Source of the DNA: Chlorocebus sabaeus
Lineage: Eukaryota; Chordata; Mammalia; Primates; Cercopithecidae
Assembly (NCBI RefSeq): GCF_047675955.1
Contig: NC_132929.1
Location: forward strand, 33,658,421-33,722,420
Direction of reading: 5' to 3'
Length of the DNA: 64,000 nucleotides
Position 1 is the first letter of the stretch. Each line of letters starts with the position of its first letter. Positions 12,331 through 25,094 of this stretch are shown piece by piece. Under the pieces are notes generated by a model. That model was not told the origin of the DNA, ran no database searches, and worked only from the letters and a program-made list of their open reading frames with translations. Position numbers and translations under genes: made by a program.

Positions 12331-12954
12331 CACTGTTCCATCCCATCTCATCAGCCCTGACTCTAAGACAACTTCCCATCTGGCTTCTGGAATCACTACA
12401 CCCCTCATTAATGTATTCCTTTGCTTATAGATCAACTATTATTAAGCATTTAAAATGTACCAAAAAGATGAATAAGAAATTGTCTGTCTTAGTTTGGAAT
12501 CTCCGCTAACTTAGATATTGAGACAAGTGTTAGGCTGTAGTTAGTTTATTCAGGAGGTGCTCCCAGGAAGCACAGGAGGAGGAGTGGGGAAATCATGAGA
12601 GGGAAGGAATTAAAAGCTAGCAAGGGATGCATGAATGAGTGTGTCATTGTGGACAACTGGGGCCCAGTTCCTCTGGTTATCCTCTAAGAAATCATGCCTC
12701 AAAATTGTCTTAACAAGGGCCACAAAGCTGCGGTATTTTCCCCCAGATTTCTGTCTCTCATTGGTTGATATTTGTCCTGGAAGCAATATATTCTTGGCAC
12801 TTCTGAGTTGCTCTGCAGCTGTGCAGAGCAAGTTCCCATGGCATTGGAGAAAGCCCTCAGCCAGTAAAGCAGGTGGACCAATACTTGAGCTAGGAAGGTG
12901 CCAGCATGCTCTATAACTATCATCTGCAGTTGCAGAAAAGCTCAGAAGTCAGCA
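12331..12954. other. intergenic DNA
   Basis: Moderate GC. Overlapping chance ORFs up to 93 codons on both strands, none with recognisable protein features. Confidence 0.5.
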
Positions 12955-13730
12955 TGGGGATGTAGGACAGGGCATAGACACTGTTTTCTGTGTAGTCCTT
13001 GCTTTCAGGAGATTTTATTCTAGTAGGCAGAGACAGGCATGTGAACAAATAGAGTGTTGTGGTATTGTGAGTGCTATGGTAGGAGAATATACAGTGTACG
13101 TATGGGAGGAGGTACAATGGAGGAAGTGGCGTATTCTACCTGGAAAGGATTGAGAAAGAAAAGTCACCCAGAGACTTCACTCTGTCCCACTTGACCTAAT
13201 CTCTCATCTGAGACACAAACTGCTTCGACCAGTTGAGGGGAGTGGGCAGGGAGGATGACAACAGAAGACCTCTATGATCCAGTCTGCACTTTGGCGAGTC
13301 AGTCTTCCAACAGTGTGCAGGACAGGATGGAGCAGAACAAGACCAGAGGATTCATTAGGAACCTTGGTACTAAGCCATGCAAGACAGTCTGAGAGCCTGG
13401 ATTATATCTGTGGCAGTGGGGCTGAAGAGAAGAGAAAACATTCTAGGAGAATAATGGAGGATTGAGAGAACGTGTTAATGGATTGCATATGAGGACTGCA
13501 GGAGAGAGAAGAGTTTACAGATGTTTCTGGATGAAATGACGGGGTCATGGTGATGCCATTTAGGGAGACGGGGATACAGGAGGAAGAAAATGCTTTACAG
13601 GAAAGAGGGCGAACTCCTATATGAATGAGTTGAGGTGTTCTTGGGACATTCACATAAGGTCCGTGACCACAGCATGACAGAAGTTGGAAAAGGTGAAGGA
13701 CAATGTGGCCAAAGAGTTTGGAATTCAAAG
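12955..13730 (-). mobile_element. L2-like stretch
   Basis: Purine-rich text with the order seen in the complement of L2: GCTTTCAGGAGATTTTATTC, AGTAGGCAGAGACAGGCATG, GTGATGCCATTTAGGGAGAC. Diverged; boundaries approximate. No gene. Confidence 0.45.
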
Positions 13731-14117
13731 GAATGAGGGTTGAGGAAATAGTGAGGACTCAGAAAGGTTGGTCTCTTTCTCTTGTCCCAGAGATGTAGGT
13801 AGGAGAGGAGATATAAAAGAATGAACCATTGAAAATAGAGTCACAAAAGAAATTTGGTTACCAGAAGAGAGACAATAAGACAATTTACAGTTGGGGCCAA
13901 AAGGAGAAGCAAATGGAGAAGGTGAGGGTAGAAGGAGCCTATTATTAATCACAGACTTTCCCCAGGATTCTAAAGAGAAACTGATGAGAAGTTGCCGAGG
14001 CATGTTTGCCAAGCCCATCCCCAATTGATGGGAAGAGGAAAAGACAGATGGAGTATTTCCAGCTCACTATAAATAAACAACACTTTCCATCTGTACCATA
14101 GGCTAAGTAATCTCACC
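13731..14117. other. intergenic DNA
   Basis: Purine-rich; a 99-codon minus-strand frame at 13725-14024 is low in complexity and looks like chance. Confidence 0.5.
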
Positions 14118-14416
14118 TTATTTATTTATTTATTGAGACAGGATCTCGCTTTATTGCTGAGGCTGGAGTACAGTGGCGCAATCACACTCACTTCAGCATC
14201 CACTTCCCAGGCTCCAGCGATCCTCCCACCTCAGCCTCCCAAGTAGCTGGGACCATAGGTGCATACCACCATGCCTGGCTAATTTTTGTATTTTTGGCAG
14301 AGAATGGGGTCTCACCATGTTGCACAGGTTGGTCTGTAACTCCTGAGCTCAAGCAATCCACCTGCCTTGGCCTCCCAAAGTGCTGGGATTACACGCGTGA
14401 GCCACCACACCCAGTC
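14118..14416 (-). mobile_element. AluJ-like element
   Basis: Reverse-oriented Alu with (TTTA)n at its left end. Old-type features such as GCTGGGACCATAGG and CTCCTGAGCTCAAGCAATCC fit AluJ. TAATCTCAC flanks it on both sides (14109 and 14419) as a target duplication. Confidence 0.92.
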
Positions 14417-14929
14417 CTAATCTCACTTTCTAACGCCCTCTAAGTTATGCCATTTTCAGTCTTTTATGAGGGAAAATACCTGTAAAATATCTTTCAGGCT
14501 TTTAAATATCAAGAGCTGAAATAAAGTTAATATTTTTAGTTGAATACTTTAAAAAATTTTGTCCATTGAACATTTTTTTTTCTTTGTGTAGGTCACATGG
14601 TGGACCATATTTCAGAATGGCTATCATCAGATGGTGGACAAAGGGCCAGAATGAGGGACACAATGTGTTTTGAGGTAGATAATTGTTTTCTGAGAAAAGA
14701 TGAAACAGATAAAAAGAAATTATTCATTCATAAGCTCCCTTAGGTGCTCCAAGGAATGTATAAGAAGCTTTTTCCCTCAGAATATTGACTCACCCCCAGC
14801 AAGAGGATGATTCAAAATAATAAATGATTATAGTATCGGTCAGTAATAACTCTAAGACTTCATAAAGGAAAACATTACGAAGGATAAATTACACGGAAGA
14901 AAGTCTTTGATAAAAGGGAGGAAATTACA
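14417..14929. other. intergenic DNA
   Basis: Nothing recognised. Confidence 0.5.
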
Positions 14930-15250
14930 CTGGTGGAGAGAAGTGAGATAACAGAGCATTCTTGGCAAGGCAACAGCATGAACAGGCGCGGAGTTAAGAG
15001 TGACAATACATTCTCATGGGAATGACTTAGAATGTCCCAGCTGGGGAACGTTGGGGATGAGATTGGAGAGATAAAGTGGATCTCGTTGGCTGACAGACTT
15101 TAATACTTGGTGCAAAGAGTGGATTGATCTGATAGGTAAGAGAAGACACTGTAAATGTAGCAGGAGAATGGCAAGATAAGAGTGACATTAGAGAAATAGT
15201 TTTCTGGATTGTTAAAAAAATCAGTTAAGCCAGTGGCATGCAACGTATTT
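14930..15250 (-). mobile_element. L2-like stretch
   Basis: GAGCATTCTTGGCAAGGCAA, AACAGCATGAACAGG and TGGATTGATCTGATAGG follow the complement of L2. Diverged. Confidence 0.45.
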
Positions 15251-15261
15251 GGGGCACTGAC

Positions 15262-15705
15262 TGCTGACGTAGATTGAATAATGGCCTCCCAAAGATATTC
15301 ACATTCTAATTCCTGGAACCCATTAATGTTACTGTATGTGGCAAAGGGGACTTTGCAAATGTTAGGGATCTCGAGATGGGGAGACTATCCTGGATTACCT
15401 GAGTGGGGCCAATGTCATCACAAAGGTCCTTATCAGAGAGAGGCAGGAGGTCAGAGCGAGTAGGCAATGTAACGATATAAGCAAGGGCTGGACTATTGCA
15501 AGGAGGGAACTACAGGCCGACAAGTGCTGGTGGTATCCGGAAGCTGGGAAGGTCAAAGAAGTGGAAGCCTCCAGAAGGAGTGAAGCCCTCCCAAAGCTTT
15601 GATTTTAGACTTCCATCCTCCAGAACTGTAGGAAAATAAATTTAAGTTGTTTTAAGCCATTAAATTTTTAGTGATTGTTACGGTGGTACTAGGAAACAGA
15701 TGCAA
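15262..15705 (+). mobile_element. MLT1-type LTR (MaLR), nearly complete
   Basis: Sense LTR with ATGGCCTCCCAAAGATATTC, GGGACTTTGCAAATGTTAGG, CGAGATGGGGAGACTATCCT, GGTCCTTATCAGAGAGAGGC and TAAGTTGTTTTAAGCCATTA before TAGGAAACAGA. About 440 bp; no flanking internal region. Confidence 0.88.
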
Positions 15706-15939
15706 GCCCCTTTAAGAGGCTGATGAAAAGTATTATTTTACACAGGAAATACATGTATGCACACAAACACACAAGAATTTAAAAAATAATTTCAGGGGTT
15801 TTGTAGTCACATCAAAGCTCATCTGTGGACCTTATAGGGGGTGTTTAGTTCCTAGGTTAAACCCTGGAGTTGACAGGTTATTTTAATACTTAACACATGT
15901 AATGAAAAGGTTTAGGGCTGTGTAAGACAGGAAAAGATA

Positions 15940-16340
15940 ATGTAAATCTAAGAGGTATTATGGTAGATGGCTAAATTTGCAGCCTAAGGACAGGGCTACA
16001 TTAAAGGTGACTCCAAGATTTCAAACCTGGGAGACCAAGAGAATAGGATATGTCAACAACATATGGAGAAGGTGAGAAGACAGGAAAGCTTGCAGGGAAA
16101 ATTGTGGGGTATAGCCTGTGATACAGAGGCTACCATTCAAGGTCTTCAGTTCATCTCAGGACCTAGAACCCCCAAGCAGAACACTCATGTGAGGCAAACC
16201 AGAGGCTAGAGCTCAGCCTTGAAGAGAAACATGAGAGAATGAGCAAGAGAGAGGCCAAGAACAGAACTTGGGGTATGGCTACCCCAGCAAGGAACTGAGT
16301 AGAGCCAAGGAAGGGACTGGAAATGGATCATCATGGATGC
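15940..16340 (-). mobile_element. L2-like stretch
   Basis: AAAGGTGACTCCAAGATTTC, ACCTGGGAGACC and a GAACTTGGGGTATGGC tail resemble the complement of L2 further upstream. Low similarity. Confidence 0.35.
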
Positions 16341-17574
16341 CACAGAGGTGGGCATGAGGATGGTGCCCCCAATCTGTACCCACCAGTTCTTCTAATCAAT
16401 ATAATAATTGACTGCTACCTGAGGTTCAACCCCAGGATCAGTTCAGTTCCTAGGAAGACTGGTAAGTTGGTCCTTAGCCAGAGGGATGTTAAGATGGAAA
16501 AATACAGTTCATTGGCTCAGAATTGGGGCCAAAATAACAATAAACAACAGAAGTAAAATAAACAAAGTGCAGGATGGCATAACGTGAAAAGACACAGCCA
16601 GGGCTGTCCCAGGAAATTCCAGATACCTGGTCTAACTTGATAATGGACAATGAGGTCTATGTCATTATTTTGGGAGTCTATGTCATTATTTTAGGAGTCT
16701 ATACAAAGGTATCCCTACAATAGGTAGATAGTTTAAGGAAAGGGTCACTGTAAATTGTATGCAGAAAAAAATAGAACATTCTGGAGAAAAGTATGAGCCC
16801 TGGAACTGTTGGGGTAATTGGACCCAACACCAGGTTGTGGGGGTGATGAAGTCCAGTGGAGTTAAAGGAATGAGAAAAGACAGTTTGAGAGAGAAAGTGG
16901 GACCAGGGGGCGACCGCGAGTGTGGAGGCTGTGAAGGCCCTGAGCGCTGGAAGCCCAGACTATTTATTGGTGATCAAACAAAGAAACAGATGGTGAGACT
17001 GTGGGGTTGAAAGGGAGTGTTACATTAAGCACATGATTTACAGCTGTGATGGTTTAGCATATGCTCTGCCACTTTAGATAATGGAGAGCAGGTTCTTTTA
17101 ACTCAAGATACAATCAATTCTTGGAGAGCAAGGAGCAAGAAAGTCTAGACACATTCCAGAGCCACCAGCCCTGGATTCTATCCAAGCCATGAGGGGTTTT
17201 ATGCCCCAGGCTTATATTATGGTACATCACTCTTTAGCACAGAGCTTGGTGTTCCAAAGGCCACAAAGGGTTTTAGACCCTGGACTCTGGACATGTTCTA
17301 AGACTCTTTTACTTTGTCAGATATGCAAGCTTGCCCCAACACTCAGCTTTTCCCAACATAGAACCAGGAAGACCTCAATTCAAATCAGGACTCCTCCAAT
17401 TACTCCCCACCCAGGCAAATATCCTAATGCCTGGAAGTCTAGTTTTCTTATCTTTAGAACTGCAATAACAGTATCTTTCCTTACAAAGATATTGCCAAGA
17501 TTATGTGTGGTAATATTTGTATTGTAAATTATTTTTAGTTTTCCATATTTATGATTTTTTGATATCTTAAGAAA
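16341..17574. other. intergenic DNA
   Basis: Includes the 21-bp duplication at 16655. A 112-codon frame at 17189-17527 has no recognisable features. Confidence 0.5.
16655..16699 (+). repeat. 21-bp tandem duplication
   Basis: GTCTATGTCATTATTTTGGGA is followed at once by the same unit with A for G at one position, then GTCTATA. Not part of a recognised repeat. Confidence 0.85.
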
Positions 17575-18350
17575 ACCTTGCTAGCTGAGCAGAGACTGCT
17601 CCCCCAGGGCTAGCCAATTCTTAAAGATTAACAAATGGCTCACATAGGAGCACATCTTTGATATACTAACCAATCCAGAGCCATACCTTCTCTATCTGGT
17701 CCACACACTCCAAGAGGCAAGATTTCTCTGCCTTAATCATCCCAGGACCAGGTGCCAGGCAACTCACAACCCCCTGTATCTCCTAAAGCCCACTGAAATT
17801 ATCAAAATAACCAATGCTAAACTGGACCCCCTGTCCTGCCTTTCCTTTCTTTGGAAATCTTCATTTAGGGCTGTAGTGGCTCACCCCTGTAATCCCAACA
17901 CTGGGAGGCCAAGGTGGGAGGATCACTTGAGCTGAGGAGTTCAAGAGCAGCCTGGACAATGTGGTGAGACCATGCCTCCATAAGGTCTCTACAAACAATT
18001 AAAAATTGGCAGGGTGTGGTGGCACATGACTATAATCCCAGCTACGAGGGAGGCAGAGGTGATAGGATTGCTTGAGCCCAGGAGTTGGACACTGCAGTGA
18101 GCTTTGATCACGCCACTGCACTCCAGCCTGGGTGACAGAGCAGGACCTCATCTCAAAAAAAAAAAAAAAGACCTAAACCCTCTCCTTGCTACTGACATCT
18201 GCCTCCCAACCACCCTAGTGTCCTTCCCTTGTATGTAGCACTTTGTGGGGTAGCATGGCCTGCCATGCCTCTTGTCTCTAGGATCTGTGAGTATAATAAA
18301 CTTTGTTTTTTCCCCTGAGCCTCTGCTGTATCTCCTCTTGTGACCACACC
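17575..18350 (+). mobile_element. probable old ERV-type LTR interrupted by an AluJ
   Basis: Pyrimidine-rich single unit around the Alu at 17868-18169, with a polyadenylation hexamer in GTATAATAAACTTTGTTT (18291) followed by a T-rich stretch and CCTCTGCTGTATC, the usual R-U5 layout. Family not named; borders approximate. Confidence 0.5.
17868..18169 (+). mobile_element. AluJ-like element
   Basis: Divergent full-length Alu ending in an A tail at 18155-18169; GATCACTTGAGCTGAGGAG and GCTTGAGCCCAGGAG are J-type. It sits within a probable LTR (17575-18350). Confidence 0.92.
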
Positions 18351-18524
18351 TGATTGATCATCACATAAAAGATTACAAAACAATTTTCATAAAGCAATTT
18401 GCATGGTACTTGACACATAAAAAAAATGCTCAGTAAGGGGTGGCTGTTGTCATTTGATAAGACAGCTGCTAGGCGGTATGTCCTGGAGATGTTACACAAT
18501 ACGATTGTGCTCCTCCACAATCAC

Positions 18525-18563
18525 ATTCTATCTAATCTCTTCTAATCTAATCTTATTTAATCT
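18525..18563 (+). repeat. short TCTAATCT-rich tandem tract
   Basis: TCTATCTAATCTCTTCTAAT and related units repeat with period about 8-10. Confidence 0.6.
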
Positions 18564-18699
18564 ACTTCCACATCAGATCAAGGGGGTGTTACTCTGAAAC
18601 TGTAACCCACTCCATAGGATTGTGAAATGTCTGAGGTCATGGTGCTGTCATAAAGAAAAGGGGCTGCTTGGAATCTAGAAAAAGTATAGAAAAAGAAGA

Positions 18700-18955
18700 G
18701 TAACAAGTATTGTGTCCTTCCTGTTTGTCATACGGACTGTGTTACATGAAATAATTCATTTACTCCTCAGAGGAGTCCCATGAGGTATGAACTATTATTA
18801 TCTTCATATATTCTATAAGGAAACTGGGTGCAAAGCAGAGTTAATAGCTTGCTTAAGGTTCATAGCTATTAAGTAGTGAAAGAGAAATATTAATAGAAAC
18901 CCAAGCCCTCTAACTTGGGGGTTTTCAGACTCAACCCTATACTCTTCTCTCTCTC
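18700..18955 (-). mobile_element. MIR
   Basis: Complement of MIR with TTCATTTACTCCTCAGAGG, ATAAGGAAACTGGGTGC and TTAATAGCTTGCTTAAGGTT. Confidence 0.75.
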
Positions 18956-20230
18956 ACCGGTAAAGAAATGGTCTCCAGCACCACTCAGGTGTTGGAGTCA
19001 TGACCAACGAACACAATGTTCTGGTTCCTTCCATAGATAGATCCCCACAGTAGAAATAGGTACATCAATCAGGTTACTGTCTGAATCTTTTCTGGAACAG
19101 AGTGATAGGAGTGAGGATGCTAGGGTTTCTGACACAGAAAGATTCTGGTTGCTGGGCTAGATGTCAGAATGGATAGGGACAAGTTCCAAGAGTTATCTGA
19201 AGGACAGAAGCCAGGAGTAAAAGTTGGGTTGAGAGCCAGGAACCATCTAAAGAAATATCAATCCCAAAGCAGATGGACTGAAAGGTGAAAACCTGGCTGA
19301 GGAAAAGGGAGTATGAAATAAAGCCACCAAATGGAATCATCAAGTTCAAGAGGATCTGGAACCTGGAGAGAGAATCCCTGAGAGTGGAATGGAAGCAAGT
19401 TCTTTCTTGAAGGGAACCTGTCTGTGGGTGGAAGGAGCAGTTCAGTAATAACAGTGAGTTGTTAAGGCAGCCATTCCCTCCATTCTAATCCATGTTTTCC
19501 AAGATTCCAAGAGTAATTTGGCTTCTCTGATAGACTTTACTACTAAGGAAGCATGTGCTGATCAGCCAACAGGGTAATCATGGTTGTTCTGCACAATGCG
19601 AGTTAATAAATGGTCATCTTGTTTGTTAGTCAGTATCTGGTGAATATTGTATCACGACTCAGTTCTCCAGGGCTCAGTCACATTTGGGCAATACAATAAA
19701 ATAGAGCTTCCAGATCTGGGAAGCTGAAGACATCCTGGGTCTCAGTTGGTTCCACTCAAAGGACAATCGTATCCCCTTTTGTAAGAGAGTTAATCAGTCT
19801 TACCTTAACATCTTTTTAGAGGCAAGAAGTTCCATAAATTCTATGTACTAAGAGCTCATTTAATTCAACTGCATGCAAATTAAATGACAATATTATATTT
19901 TACAAGCAGTAGTGGCACCAAGAGGTGGCTTGTAGGGCTTTAGGAATCTCCCAATTTCCATCATCTCCTTCAATCCTCTCCAAATGTAATTATAATGGAC
20001 CAATTTTGGAAGAGTGTAACTGACATTTTTCAAATCTTATGTAAAGTATCTTTACAAAACAGTTCTATGGGTCCATATCAAGCACTCAACACAACTCCAA
20101 GGCAAGTCCCCCAGCTCTTCTTCCAACCAGACTTTTGACCCTGAGGCCCCACTGTTCATGAGTAAAATCAATAACAGAACAAGGAGGGACAGCACATTCT
20201 AGAGGAAAGAAGAGAGGACTAGAAATTAGG
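18956..20230. other. intergenic DNA
   Basis: No repeat or gene recognised. Confidence 0.5.
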
Positions 20231-20530
20231 GGCCGGGTGCGGTGGCTCAGGTCTATAATCCCAGCACTTTGGGAGGCCAAGGCGGGCGGATCACAAAGTC
20301 AGGAATTCACAACCAGCCTGGCCAACAAGATGAAATCCTGTCTCTACTAATAATATAAAAATTAGCTGGGCAGTGGTGGCATATGCTTGTAATCCTAGCT
20401 ACTCAGGAGGCTGAGGCAGGAGAATTGCTTGAACTTGGGAGGTGGAGGTTGTAGTGAGCTGAGATTGTGCCACTGCACTCCAGCCTGGGCGACAGAGCAA
20501 GATTCTGTCTCAAAAACAAAAACAAAAGAA
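20231..20530 (+). mobile_element. AluS-like element
   Basis: Starts GGCCGGGTGCGGTGGC and ends in a CAAAAACAAAAACAAAA tail. Left and right monomers complete, moderately diverged. Confidence 0.92.
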
Positions 20531-20549
20531 TAAAAGCAATTAGAATCCT

Positions 20550-20690
20550 TGATTCTAGCATTCTAGTCTTGGTTCCCCGTGAGCTGACTCCAGGGAAGTC
20601 ACTGAGCCTCTCTTGCCTTATTGATGATAAAGGAGTTGGGTTATGTGTACGTTACCACTTTTTCCAATTCTAAAATTCTGATCTTGTGAA
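20550..20690 (+). mobile_element. MIR fragment
   Basis: Sense MIR-like core (CAGGGAAGTCACTGAGCCTC, TGATAAAGGAGTTGGG). Confidence 0.5.
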
Positions 20691-20869
20691 TCTCTGTGCA
20701 AGAAAGTAGATGTTATATTAACTTCTTTGCAAATTCATTTGCTAAACAAAGGGATGAGTACTTATTAGCCAGTGAGTCCTCATCTCTGTTCTAATTTCAC
20801 CCTGGGGTATTTGATAAAATAGAAGTTCTATACATTTACCAAATTTACCAACACTGTAAGTGTTTTCTT

Positions 20870-20990
20870 AATTGGATTGAAAACATCTTGAGAGCCAGGG
20901 CTGCTTTTCATTTATCTTCCTGTATTCAGGGCCTAGCACAGTGCTAAGCATCCATACATTCAAAAAATGTTTGCTGAACTGAACTGAGTC
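20870..20990 (+). mobile_element. L2 3' terminal fragment
   Basis: CTTGAGAGCCAGGGCTG, GGGCCTAGCACAGTGCTAAG and TTTGCTGAACTGAACTGA match the end of L2. Confidence 0.7.
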
Positions 20991-23039
20991 AATATGAATT
21001 TTTAAAAATATCATAATATAGACAATATAGGAAATCCATTCAGTCAATTTGTTTTAAGATAGTGGATTAAATCACTTTCAAGATGTCACTTTACCTCTTT
21101 CATTTACCAAACATAATAAATATTTTTAAATTATAGATAAAATGCTCGTTTGAAAGGTATTATTGACTTCCATTTAGTTTCAAATAGATTGCAATGTTTT
21201 TCTTCATGTCCTTTAGTAGCATACCAAATTTCAACAGTCTCTTTGATATCATGGATCAAACAAAAACAAACAAAACCAAAAGTGACCTTGCTTCATTTAG
21301 TCAACTCACTTTCCCTTAAATGAATTCTCTCTGAACAAATGTTTGGGTAAACAAATGGTCTTCATCTTTGTACCCAAAAGATCAATGAACTCAGATCATA
21401 GAGGACATAAAAGTCAGAGAGTCAAGGAGCCCCTTGGCAAGCACACATCAGTCATGACTATGTTCAATTCAGATCACTCAGTCAAAAGGAGCTGACTTAA
21501 ATTTTTTTCCTACTGCTTATACAATTATTAATTGATTAGCTACTTTTATCATTTTAACTGTTGAAACCACTCAGGTTTGTGCGAATTTGATCAATTATTC
21601 TGAGATTCATCTACAAAAGATCTACCTGAGTAAACATGGTCAAAATCTCCAAAGTCTTTGCATTAAGCCAGAGGTATTTCAAGGTGTTTTTGAGAGTGTA
21701 TTTCCATGAAGAAATATGGCATTTAAAAACACACCTTTCATTCACTACCAAGAACAAAGGTTTTGGTACCAATGGCATATTCTGCAGTGACTTCCTAGAT
21801 AATGGTCTATTTGAAATGACATAATTTTGTTTTTCATTTTCTACAGGTCATTGTAGTGTATTTTCAACAGCTTCCAAATTAATTTTTAAATTGTAATAAT
21901 AATATTAATAATATAAGCCTTGCTGGTTTTGGGAGATGAGGGAAGCTTTCCTTGCCCATGTGCTTCAGTGCCTCCTGGAAGTCTATGGAGAGCCACAGGA
22001 TATTGGCACCAGGAAAGACATGGCATCTTTCCCGAGGAAGAAGTAAAGGTCACCTAACTGAAATCAGTGGCCATTGCTGTTTCTCTCCATTGTGTTACAA
22101 ATACGACAGCAGGAGAAGAGGGTTTTATTGAAAAGAGCCATAACAATTGATTTTTGTGTCCTCTTTGCTCAATGGAACAGTTGGAATGGAAATTTGTTGA
22201 GTTGCTTCTGGAAGGAGAGATTTATGATCTAGCACCTCCATAGACATGAATGGCAATATAACCAACTGAAAGAGTGATAGTTGCTAGGACCAGAAGGAAT
22301 CCCCAGATTCTCAGAACTATACAGAGAGTACACGGGACTAACATTTGGCAAGCAGTAGGCATTGAGGCTTTCCACTACCAAAGCTCAAAAAGCAAGCAAG
22401 GTACTCCCGTCCTGATTGCTCAGAAATTTAGGGGAACTTCAATGCCTTTCTCAGGATATTGTGTTCAGCACCCCTGCTAGTTGGGGAATGGAACTGAAAA
22501 AATGCAGTGACTTACAGAGAATGGAAGTCCTAGGTGTTTTAGTCCACTGTTAATGTGTGGGAAATGTGATTCCTCTACCCAACTCCCAGGTAATCTGGTA
22601 AATAATTTAGGCTCCTGAAATACTAACATTGCAGTTGTAATACTAGGCACCTTATGCACAGTTGTTGCTAATGCCCTGTCATCAAGGCACAGGCTTTTGT
22701 GTTTTTGCAGTTCTGAAGATGAGTTTTGACTGGATCACTCCCAGCCTGTGTGATCAGCTGTGTGACTGGGAGACGCACATGTCTGGGCCTGTGGAGTCCA
22801 TTTAGGCCAAGTGACAAAGACCAAGCTCTTGGCCTCAGCTTTACCCTCACAGAGAGCTGCAATTCTACCTAAGGTACCTTTCCCCAGTTTTAGTGTATTC
22901 ATTCTATGTAAATAGCACAATCATAAAGAAATTAGAAAAAGTTGAACAACATTTTTTAAAAAATCATAACAAACAAAAAGTTATGATCAAAATGTCCTTT
23001 CAGTTTTGGCAATGGGATTTCCCCATTGTGTTGAGCAAT
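20991..23039. other. intergenic DNA
   Basis: About 2 kb of mostly single-copy-looking sequence; only short frames. Confidence 0.5.
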
Positions 23040-23213
23040 GGCAGAAGGTGTGATGGAACGGAATTCCAGAGGTATAGATTTGAATCCTCGCTCTCCACTA
23101 ACTGCATGATTTTCGACAGGTCAGTCCTCTTTCTTGAGCTTCAGTTTCCTCAACTGTATAGCGAGGGTTTGCTTCACAATTTCTCATGTGTTTATTATAA
23201 AGATTACACACCA
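23040..23213 (+). mobile_element. MIR, interrupted by AluS
   Basis: Sense MIR: TTTGAATCCTCGCTCTCCAC, CTTCAGTTTCCTCAACTGTA. Possible 3' remainder at 23640-23720 after the Alu. Confidence 0.75.
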
Positions 23214-23513
23214 GGCCAGGTGTGGGGGCTCATGCCTGTAATCCCAGCACTCTGGGAGGCCGAGGCAGGGGGGTCACTTGAGGTCAGTTTGAGACCAGCC
23301 TGGCCAATATTGGGAAACCCCATTTGTACTAAAAATACAAAAATTAGCTGGGCGTGATGGCACACACCTGTAATCCCAGCTACTCAGGAGGCTGAAGCAC
23401 GAGAATATTTTGAACCTGGGAGACGGAGGTTGCAGTGAGCCTAGATCATGCCACTGCACTCCAGCCTGGGTTACAGAGTGAGATTCTGCCAAAAAAAAAA
23501 AAAAAAAAAAAAA
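23214..23513 (+). mobile_element. AluS-like element inside a MIR
   Basis: Full-length Alu with A tail 23491-23513; AAAGATTA occurs on both sides as a target duplication. It splits a MIR (23040-23213). Confidence 0.92.
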
Positions 23514-24179
23514 GATTAGGCACTGGGTATCTAACAGTCTAACAGTCAACATTGTTTTTAGGCACTCACACTGTAGTAGGAGAGACAGGCAAGAAACAAG
23601 AAATTCATATACATGTATACATATAATATGCAATATATCTATTCTTTTTACTTTATAGGATTGTTTTGAGATACAAATAAAATAGTTGGTGCAAATGTTT
23701 GATAAACCGTGAAGAGCTATTTATTTTAATGAAAGGCCCAGCATTCTGTCCATACTTGGTTCTCCATATTTATTAAATTGTACTTCTGTGATTATCATTT
23801 TTTTGTGAAAATATTTGGTGTGTTTGGTAAAAACAATCTTCTAGGTTTTCTTAGTTCATGAAAATAGAATACACTGAAATGAGGTGATCTCTCTAAAGCA
23901 GAAGATTTGACATGACCACCTGGATGTGGCTCTGTATTCTCTTATTCTTTCCCAAAGCCTTATCCATCTCTCATCAGCCTCTAAGACACACAATTCCTTT
24001 CCTTGCTCCTGCAACCCCTGACCAGAGGATCATAGATCCGTGGGTCTCGGGACACAGAAGGAAGGAAAAGACTATGTCTGCTATGCAAGCTACTGGTAAA
24101 TTTTGTTTCTTTGTATTACACGTTACCTGTACTAAGCCCTTTCGACCACACCAAAAAAGTAAAAAACATAGTTTGCATT

Positions 24180-24686
24180 TCTGAAGAGTTTATAATCCAT
24201 TTGGAGAGAGAAAACATATGCATACATACATATGTACAAATATACAAGAAGAGAGAAGAAACTGATGTGATTAAGGGCTATGTGAGTAATTCATACAGTG
24301 AGTGGTATACGTATTTGATTGTGGGAGATTTCCCTGTTCAATGGAATTGTGAGGGAAGGACTCATAAATGAATTAGTAAGTCCAATTCTTCAAAAGGTGA
24401 GGTGAGTACAATCTGGATGGAAAGCGAGGCAGAAGAAGAGCCTTCCAGATGAGAGGACACAGCACAAGCAAAGACTTGTAGGCAGAAATAAATAAGGAGT
24501 GCTGTGGAAGAATCTATATGCACCCTTCAGATAAAATGAAGTATTTCATGCTGGAAATATTGGGATACATATTTGTGCAACTATGGAGGAGTCAGATTTA
24601 TGGTAGAACTTAAATATCAGTCTAGAAAGTTTGGACATTACCTATTACGCAGAGGGGAATCACTGAGTTTTAAAAAAGGGAACATT
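24180..24686 (-). mobile_element. L2-like stretch, cut by AluS at 24687
   Basis: GAGTTTATAATCCATTTGG, AGCCTTCCAGATGAGAGGA, CACAGCACAAGCAAAGAC and GGGGAATCACTGAGTTTT follow the complement of L2 in order. Confidence 0.55.
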
Positions 24687-24988
24687 GACCGGGTGCAGTG
24701 GCTCACACCTGTAATGCCAGCAGTTTGGGAGGCCGAGACGTGCAGATCACCTGAGGTCAGGAGTTCAAGACCAGCCTGACCAACATGGTGAAACCTCTTC
24801 CCTACTAAAAATACAAAAGTTAGCCAGGAGTGGTGGTGCACACCTGTAATCCCAACTACTTGGGAGGCTGAGGCAGGAGAATCACTTGAGTCCAGGAGAC
24901 AGAGGTTGCTGAGCCAAGATTGCACTATTGCACTCCAGCCTGGGCAACAAGAGCAAAACTCCACCTCTAAATAAATAAATAAATAAAT
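24687..24988 (+). mobile_element. AluS-like element
   Basis: Full-length with ATCACCTGAGGTCAGGAG (S type), ending in (AAAT)n. Inserted into an old L2-like stretch. Confidence 0.92.
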
Positions 24989-25094
24989 GGAAATATTCTA
25001 ACTAAATTATGTTTTTAAAAGATTTCTCCCCCAAACAAGGTGACACAAGGTGAATCATGAGCAGGAAGTTTATTTATTCTGCTATGTTTTCAAT

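Noticed and set aside
22893..23357. 154-codon plus ORF
   Set aside because: Built from MIR and Alu sequence.
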